Below, piece by piece: positions 60,964 through 64,000 of a stretch of DNA of 64,000 bases. The position numbers were made by a program, and so were the translations under genes. The DNA is from COMBO-56-21 sp963705355 (lineage in GTDB: Archaea > Thermoplasmatota > Thermoplasmata > UBA10834). The notes beneath the pieces are model-generated. The model ran no database searches, had not been told where the DNA came from, and saw only the letters and a list, made by a program, of their open reading frames with translations. Within the stretch, counting starts at the first letter, position 1; the number at the start of each line of letters is the position of its first letter. The stretch lies in contig OY970070.1 in NCBI GenBank assembly GCA_963705355.1, positions 1,426,001 through 1,490,000 on the forward strand, read 5' to 3'.

Positions 60964-62956
60964 GCCTGAAGAGATGACCCGCGTGGTGGTCGTCGGGTCG
61001 ATTGACAGCCTCGATGCGACCATCGAGTGCCTCTACGAGCTCGGCGTACTGCACCTGATTGACTTCACGAAGCAGGATGCCGAGTTCAAGATAGGCCAAC
61101 CATTACCGAAAGCATCTGATGCCTCACAGAAGCTGCTGAAACTGCGCTCGATGATCCGCACGTTAGAGATTGAGGACCATAAGCCCGGACGGAAGCTCGT
61201 CATCGGTGATATCAACAAGAAGTTGGAACAGGCTCTGGTGACGCTGGATCTGAACACCGGAAGCAAGGCGGAGACCAGGCAGAAAATACAGTCGCTCATC
61301 AGGGAAAAAGAGGGCGAGATCAGGGCCCTCACGCCGTTTCGGGGGTTCGGGATTCCCGTTGAGGGCTTCGAAGGCTATGACAACATCTCCTGTTTCGCAG
61401 GCACATGCAGAACAGATCCATCATCAGCCATTCAATCGAGTGTCAAGGACATTGAGGTTTTCAAGCAACCCAGGAAGAGCGACGTTGTGGTCGCAGTGTT
61501 CGCAAGGAACGAAGACAAGGCGGCAGTCGCGAAGATACTGACATACTACAATTTCCAGGAGATCAAGCTGCCGAAGCTCAAGGGCAAGGCCGATGAGATA
61601 ATCTCCTCCAACCTCGCCCAAATCAAGGACCTGGAATCCGATCTCAAGCGGATCGAGGGCGATATCGAGTCCATCAGGAAGCAGTTCGCGGACTTCATCG
61701 TGTCCTCCGAGGAGCATCTCGCCATCGAAGTCCTGAAGGCCGAGACGCCCTTGAGGATCGCGACTTCAGCCAACTCATTCCTCATTGACGGCTGGATCCC
61801 AGATTCCAAAGTGGAGGACATCCGGGTCGGTCTCGATGCCCTGTGTTGTGGCTTGGCTTTTGTGGAAACAGTGTCGCCAGAGAAGGAGGAAGAACCACCG
61901 GTGAAGCTGAAGAACCCAAAACCTGTGAGACCGTTCGAGTTCTTCATCAATCTCGTCTCGACTCCGAAGTACGAAGAGATAGACCCGACACTCGTCTTGT
62001 TCATCACGTTCCCCTTGTTCTTCGGATTCATGGTTGGCGATCTCGGTTTCGGCCTCGGTCTTGCGGCCCTCGGAGCCGTGATGAGGCTCAAGCTGAAAGG
62101 CCATCCCGACTTGTACAAGCTGGGCGCGATAGTCCTGGTGGGCGGTCTATTGGCTAGCATCTTCGGCTTATTCGTATTCGCAGAGGCTTTTGGTGTACCA
62201 TTCCATCCTCCGGCCCAGGCCGCAGACGAGCACTCCTGGGAGGCGGTCGCCAACATACCTATCCATCCACTGATCGACAAGATGCACGACACGAAGGAGA
62301 TGCTGGCGATATCGTTCCTGGCAGGCTGGCTGCACCTCACGCTGGGTCTTGTGTTCGGGTTCGTGAACAACTATCATCACAGCAAGAAGCACGCGATTGC
62401 GAAGATCGCTTGGATGATGATTCTTCTGGGGTTGTTCGAGGAAATCATGGTTGTGGCCGGGAATGCTACCGTCACGAGCAGATTTGTTAACTCAACGATC
62501 TTCAGTGTGCTCCCGGATTCCACGATGATGCTTGCGGGCATCAAGCTCTCGATACCTGCGCTCGTGTTCATCCTTCTCGGCGTCGGGACGTTGCCTGTGA
62601 CCGAGGGGCCTTTGGCCTTGACGGAGGTCGTGGGTATGTTCTCCAACCTTGTTTCGTACGCAAGAATAGCCGCCCTTGCCGTGGGCAAGGGCGCGATGGC
62701 CCTCGCGTTCAACTCGATGCTCTTCCCGCTGATATTCGAGAGCGGGAACATAGGCATCGCAATCGCGGGTGCGCTCGCATTGTTCGTCACTCAGATGTTC
62801 TTCGTGTTCTTCCTGGGGTCCCTGTCAGCAGGGATCCAGGCTATCAGGTTGAACTATGTGGAATTCTTCCTCAAGTTCTTCGAGGGCGGAGGGACTGACT
62901 TCGCCCCGCTGAGCTACGAGAGGAAGTATTCCAAGGCAACAACACAGGAGGCATGA
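60956..62956 (+). CDS. atpI: A/V-type ATP synthase subunit I (a-subunit)
   Basis: 666 residues from ATG 60956. N-terminal half (1-340) is the cytoplasmic arm with EEMTRVVVVGSID at the start and two long coiled coils. From about 350 there are seven or eight transmembrane helices: LVLFITFPLFFGFMVGDLGFG is the first; VSYARIAALAVGKGAMALAFN contains the conserved Arg that faces the c-ring. It conducts ions between membrane faces. Confidence 0.95.
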   Translation: MLRPEEMTRVVVVGSIDSLDATIECLYELGVLHLIDFTKQDAEFKIGQPLPKASDASQKLLKLRSMIRTLEIEDHKPGRKLVIGDINKKLEQALVTLDLNTGSKAETRQKIQSLIREKEGEIRALTPFRGFGIPVEGFEGYDNISCFAGTCRTDPSSAIQSSVKDIEVFKQPRKSDVVVAVFARNEDKAAVAKILTYYNFQEIKLPKLKGKADEIISSNLAQIKDLESDLKRIEGDIESIRKQFADFIVSSEEHLAIEVLKAETPLRIATSANSFLIDGWIPDSKVEDIRVGLDALCCGLAFVETVSPEKEEEPPVKLKNPKPVRPFEFFINLVSTPKYEEIDPTLVLFITFPLFFGFMVGDLGFGLGLAALGAVMRLKLKGHPDLYKLGAIVLVGGLLASIFGLFVFAEAFGVPFHPPAQAADEHSWEAVANIPIHPLIDKMHDTKEMLAISFLAGWLHLTLGLVFGFVNNYHHSKKHAIAKIAWMMILLGLFEEIMVVAGNATVTSRFVNSTIFSVLPDSTMMLAGIKLSIPALVFILLGVGTLPVTEGPLALTEVVGMFSNLVSYARIAALAVGKGAMALAFNSMLFPLIFESGNIGIAIAGALALFVTQMFFVFFLGSLSAGIQAIRLNYVEFFLKFFEGGGTDFAPLSYERKYSKATTQEA

Positions 62957-62959
62957 AAA

Positions 62960-63178
62960 ATGGACGTAGGAACTGGACTGGCCCTCGTCGGTGCGGGCAT
63001 CGCGATTGGCGTCGCGGGCCTGGGCACTGGTGTGGCCCAGGGCCAGGTAGGTGCTGCAGCAGTGGGCGCGACCGCCGAAGACCCCAAGATGTTCGGAAAG
63101 GGCATCGTATTGATGGTGCTCCCCGAGACCATAGTCATCCTGGGATTCGTCGTTGCGTTCCTGTTGATGAACAAGTGA
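62960..63178 (+). CDS. atpK: A/V-type ATP synthase subunit K (proteolipid c)
   Basis: 72 residues: one hairpin of two membrane helices. The ion-carrying Glu is E56 in VLPETIVILGF. Gln27 and Gln29 in helix 1 with Thr57 next to the Glu recall the Na+-binding pattern of some c-subunits, but this cannot decide the coupling ion. SMALL, one-hairpin form rather than the double hairpin of vacuolar ATPases. Confidence 0.93.
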   Translation: MDVGTGLALVGAGIAIGVAGLGTGVAQGQVGAAAVGATAEDPKMFGKGIVLMVLPETIVILGFVVAFLLMNK

Positions 63179-63234
63179 GAACCGAAATTCGGAAGTCGGC
63201 GGAACGACCCAGTGGCGACAGGAGCTGAGAGGCT

Positions 63235-63792
63235 TTGAGCTTGAAGAAGGTAGTCGAGGACATACTCCGCAAGGGCGACGAGAAGAAGCGGGAGATCATC
63301 CGACTCGGCGAGAAGGAGAGAGACGAGCTGATCATGTTGGCGGAAAAGAAGATTGAGGAGAACCGCCAGAAGGCAGAGAAGAGGACGAAGTCTCTCATCG
63401 CTCAGATGGAGCAGCAGGAGATCTCAAGCGCAGAGCTGGAGTCAAAGAAGATACTTCTCGCCGCTCAGAGGCAGGCCATGGAGGAGCTCAGGGGGCAGGC
63501 GCTCGCGGAGCTGGCTAGGTATCCTGGCGACAAGCGGAAGAAGATGTACTCGAAGCTGGTCGCGAGGGCGAAGAAGGAGCTGGGCGATTGCTACGTTTAT
63601 TCAAACAAGGACGACAAGCAGCTCCTCCAACTGCCCGCAGGCATGACCAGCGGAGGAATCATCGACTGCAGCGGCGGGCTCGTGTTCGAGAGCAAGGACA
63701 GGAGTGTCAGGTTGGACTTCCGATTCGAGTGCTTGCTGGACGAAATCTGGAACAAGAATATGCGGGATATCTACGCGAAGCTGCTAGGGTGA
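63235..63792 (+). CDS. atpE: A/V-type ATP synthase subunit E
   Basis: 185 residues from TTG 63235. N-terminal half is a coiled coil (about 1-95), C-terminal half a small alpha/beta head with GMTSGGIIDCSGGLVFESKD. It pairs with subunit H in the peripheral stalk. GGAG and GAGG ahead of the TTG support the start; no ATG fits. Confidence 0.92.
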   Translation: MSLKKVVEDILRKGDEKKREIIRLGEKERDELIMLAEKKIEENRQKAEKRTKSLIAQMEQQEISSAELESKKILLAAQRQAMEELRGQALAELARYPGDKRKKMYSKLVARAKKELGDCYVYSNKDDKQLLQLPAGMTSGGIIDCSGGLVFESKDRSVRLDFRFECLLDEIWNKNMRDIYAKLLG

Positions 63793-63800
63793 AATAGGAC

Positions 63801-64000
63801 ATGTGGCTCTTGGGCGGGAACGGCAATTACGCATATGCGTGCACACGCGTGAAAGCCAAGAAACGGTTCTTGCTGTCGCGGGACACGTACGCGCGGCTGC
63901 TCGTCATGGATGTGCACGAGCTAGGCCGATTCCTTGGGGAAACGCAGTACAGAGAGGAGATGGCGCAGTATGCGTCCAAGTATTCAGGAGCCAACTTGGT
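63801..64000 (+). CDS. atpC: A/V-type ATP synthase subunit C, partial
   Basis: 66 codons visible before the right edge, from ATG 63801, nine bases after the stop of atpE. NGNYAYACTRVKAKKRFLLS and the following YARLLVMDVHELGRFLGET are the N-terminus of subunit C, which links the central rotor to the c-ring. The gene continues outside the window, and the F, A, B and D subunits would be expected after it. Confidence 0.85.
   Translation, partial: MWLLGGNGNYAYACTRVKAKKRFLLSRDTYARLLVMDVHELGRFLGETQYREEMAQYASKYSGANL

Overview
The window is chromosomal DNA from an archaeon. The core set is archaeal: MCM helicase, primase small subunit, Orc1/Cdc6, NMD3, TiaS, Tsr3, ribosomal protein eL20, prefoldin alpha, FtsY and an A/V-type ATP synthase operon. 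TATA boxes sit 25-30 bases ahead of many start codons, which suggests leaderless transcripts. Bacterial-type DNA gyrase, a DUF835 protein, many KaiC/RAD55-like ATPases and DUF1628-type pilins together point to the Thermoplasmatota (uncultured lineage, moderately GC-rich by eye). This placement is an inference.

Layout. 1-8.6 kb (minus strand): the N-terminal two-thirds-kilobase-residue part of a secreted surface protein running off the left edge, a coiled-coil zinc-ribbon protein, a KaiC-like ATPase and gyrB-gyrA. 9-17.4 kb: thiC, a zinc-ribbon membrane protein, an unusual tRNA-Thr, a DnaA-like AAA+ protein fused to DUF835, a second zinc-ribbon/coiled-coil protein, an adenosine-specific kinase family gene with an OGG1-type glycosylase, and a small membrane protein. 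17.4-28 kb: a giant Lhr helicase, a secreted clostripain-like protease, a cell-surface protein with carboxypeptidase-regulatory-like repeats, and two-subunit fumarase. 28-33 kb: an NMD3, DUF424 and MCM operon, Tsr3, an RDD protein and a small winged-helix protein.

33.2-37.5 kb is the most accessory-looking part: three near-identical type IV pilin genes made by tandem duplication, with duplicated promoters, leader hairpins, palindromes and terminators. Directly upstream on the same strand is a three-gene operon of KaiC-like proteins, of which only one keeps an intact P-loop. 37.6-44.7 kb: hexulose-phosphate synthase/RraA fusion, HtpX, a GlcD-like FAD oxidase and a complete ECF transporter operon whose EcfT gene carries a one-base frameshift. 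44.7-55.6 kb: a regulator-like protein, primase, a radical SAM enzyme, eL20-prefoldin-FtsY, an M20 peptidase, thiolase and TiaS.

55.6-64 kb: an AT-richer hflX, then a probable replication origin with three origin-recognition-box-like elements immediately ahead of orc1/cdc6, signal peptidase I, a truncated MttB-like remnant, a dCMP deaminase-like gene and the start of the ATP synthase operon (H, I, K, E, C), which continues off the right edge.

Replication and topology genes dominate: origin, Orc1/Cdc6, MCM, PriS, gyrase and the DnaA-like protein all lie within the window. No CRISPR array, insertion sequence or rRNA gene was seen.
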